34,967 nucleotides of DNA from SAR116 cluster bacterium AG-335-B03 (GTDB taxonomy: Bacteria; Pseudomonadota; Alphaproteobacteria; Puniceispirillales; Marisalimonadaceae). The position numbers and the translations under genes are program-made. Of the stretch, positions 34,198-34,967 are shown one piece after another (within the stretch, counting starts at the first letter, position 1; the number at the start of each line of letters is the position of its first letter). The stretch spans positions 1-34,967 of the forward strand of contig QBZG01000014.1 of NCBI GenBank assembly GCA_003282435.1, given 5' to 3'. The notes beneath the pieces were generated by a model. It did no database searches. It saw only the letters and a program-made list of their open reading frames with translations, and had not been told where the DNA came from.

Positions 34198-34842
34198 TTG
34201 ACGCAGACTGTTGAATGGAAAATATCGAATAAGTTGATAGATTATGATTTTGCCATCTCAGTAATGGAAAAAAGAGTTTTAGATATAAAAAGAAACTCTG
34301 AGAGAGAATTAGTTTGGCTTTTAGAACATGAGTCTATTTACACAGCCGGAACATCTGCAAAAGATAACGATCTGATAAATAATAGAGTAGAAATTCGTCG
34401 TACTGGAAGAGGAGGACAATGGACATGGCACGGTCCAGGTCAGAGAGTAGTATACTTGATGCTTAATCTTAAAAATAGACTACAAGACGTAAAAGCATAT
34501 ATACATGCTCTTGAAGAATTAGTTATCTTATCATTAAGTGATTTCAATATCTATGGAGTAAGAATAAAAAATCAGCCAGGTGTCTGGGTCAATACAAACA
34601 ACAGATTTGATAAAATTGCTGCTTTAGGCATTCGAATTTCTGGTTGGATCACTTATCATGGCATGTCTATAAATCTAAATCCTAATCTAGAGGAATTTAA
34701 AAACATTGTACCATGTGGAATTAAAGATAGTGGGATAACTAGCATACATAAATTAAATAAGAATGTATCATTTGACGAATTGGATAATAGTTTAAAAAAA
34801 TATTTTCAAAAAATTTTCGGTGAAAATGGTTCATTTTTATAA
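34198..34842 (+). CDS. lipB: Octanoyl-[acyl-carrier-protein]-protein transferase
   Basis: LipB moves octanoyl from ACP to lipoyl domains of 2-oxoacid dehydrogenases and GcvH, the first step of lipoate synthesis. The 214-residue protein has the signature RRTGRGGQWTWHGPGQ at 67-82. Catalytic Lys139 is in DKIAALGIRI and Cys173 is in VPCGI, with YHGMSINLN between them. The start is TTG 34198, an in-frame codon close to the family's usual start, with only a weak AGGG upstream. It stands alone on the plus strand and converges with the partial gene at the right edge. Confidence 0.96.
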   Translation: MTQTVEWKISNKLIDYDFAISVMEKRVLDIKRNSERELVWLLEHESIYTAGTSAKDNDLINNRVEIRRTGRGGQWTWHGPGQRVVYLMLNLKNRLQDVKAYIHALEELVILSLSDFNIYGVRIKNQPGVWVNTNNRFDKIAALGIRISGWITYHGMSINLNPNLEEFKNIVPCGIKDSGITSIHKLNKNVSFDELDNSLKKYFQKIFGENGSFL

Positions 34843-34853
34843 AGTAATTAATG

Positions 34854-34967
34854 TTATTTAAAAAAGTTGGTAAAACATTTCTTCAATATTTTGTCAGCTC
34901 TTAAACTATCAATTTTCAAGACATTGACACTATCTTTAGTTTCAAAAAAACCTTCTTTTGGCCCTTC
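34854..34967 (-). CDS. Unknown protein, C-terminal end (partial)
   Basis: A minus-strand frame enters from the right edge and stops with TAA at 34854-34856. It encodes 37 residues, including DSVNVLKIDSLRADKILKKC and a basic hydrophobic end. It converges with lipB over an 11-base gap. I do not recognise the family, and the fragment is too short to judge; it could be a chance frame. Confidence 0.45.
   Translation of the reverse strand, partial: EGPKEGFFETKDSVNVLKIDSLRADKILKKCFTNFFK

Overview
The window looks like part of a streamlined, AT-rich alphaproteobacterial genome, probably from a marine lineage. This is inferred from gene order and base composition, not from a database search. Supporting signs are the aroA-cmk-rpsA-ihfB-trpF-trpB-trpA-accD-folC-trxA order, a FYDLN-acid (TIGR02300-like) gene next to tRNA-Ala, ahcY near a ChvG/ChvI-type two-component pair, very short intergenic gaps, and frequent TTG starts.

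Layout. (1) Positions 1-2954: the tail of a LysR-type regulator. Then comes an in-frame chimera of the N-terminal third of a glutamate synthase large subunit and the C-terminal end of LptA. Then lptB, and a ptsN gene that is readable only across a frameshift in an A9 tract. (2) 2955-5676, minus strand: a three-gene hydroxyacid/oxoacid operon (GhrA-type reductase, HpcH/HpaI aldolase, D-2-hydroxyacid dehydrogenase). (3) 5764-6257: tRNA-Ala(GGC) and the FYDLN-acid gene. (4) 6398-15450, plus strand: the aroA to folC block, covering aromatic and tryptophan synthesis, nucleotide synthesis, ribosomal protein S1, IHF, acetyl-CoA carboxylase and folate. (5) 15447-24443, minus strand: trxA, an exonuclease I (sbcB) where related genomes usually carry addAB, tsaE broken at an A10 tract, ahcY, chvG, chvI and polA. 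(6) 24581-26159, plus strand: an orphan ABC ATPase, a GIY-YIG protein and a small alpha/beta-barrel protein. (7) 26253-34019: a loosely packed accessory region with small unknown, membrane and Cys-containing proteins. It also holds a tautomerase, a 2-keto-4-pentenoate-hydratase-like enzyme, a TSUP exporter, a 2OG-Fe(II)-oxygenase-like protein and a minus-strand row of about 100-residue proteins that look like ABM-type dimeric alpha/beta-barrel proteins. One member of that row is a clear pseudogene. (8) 34020-34967: tRNA-Leu(GAG), lipB and the 3' end of an unknown gene.

Most noteworthy: the gltB'-'lptA fusion; several genes broken by single-base indels, mostly in A tracts (sequencing error, decay or transcriptional slippage); the row of small barrel proteins with a decayed member; and a repeated intergenic element with core ACTTTACG (minus strand) upstream of four accessory genes, which may mark a small regulon. 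Functional calls rest on motif recognition by eye; no searches were run.
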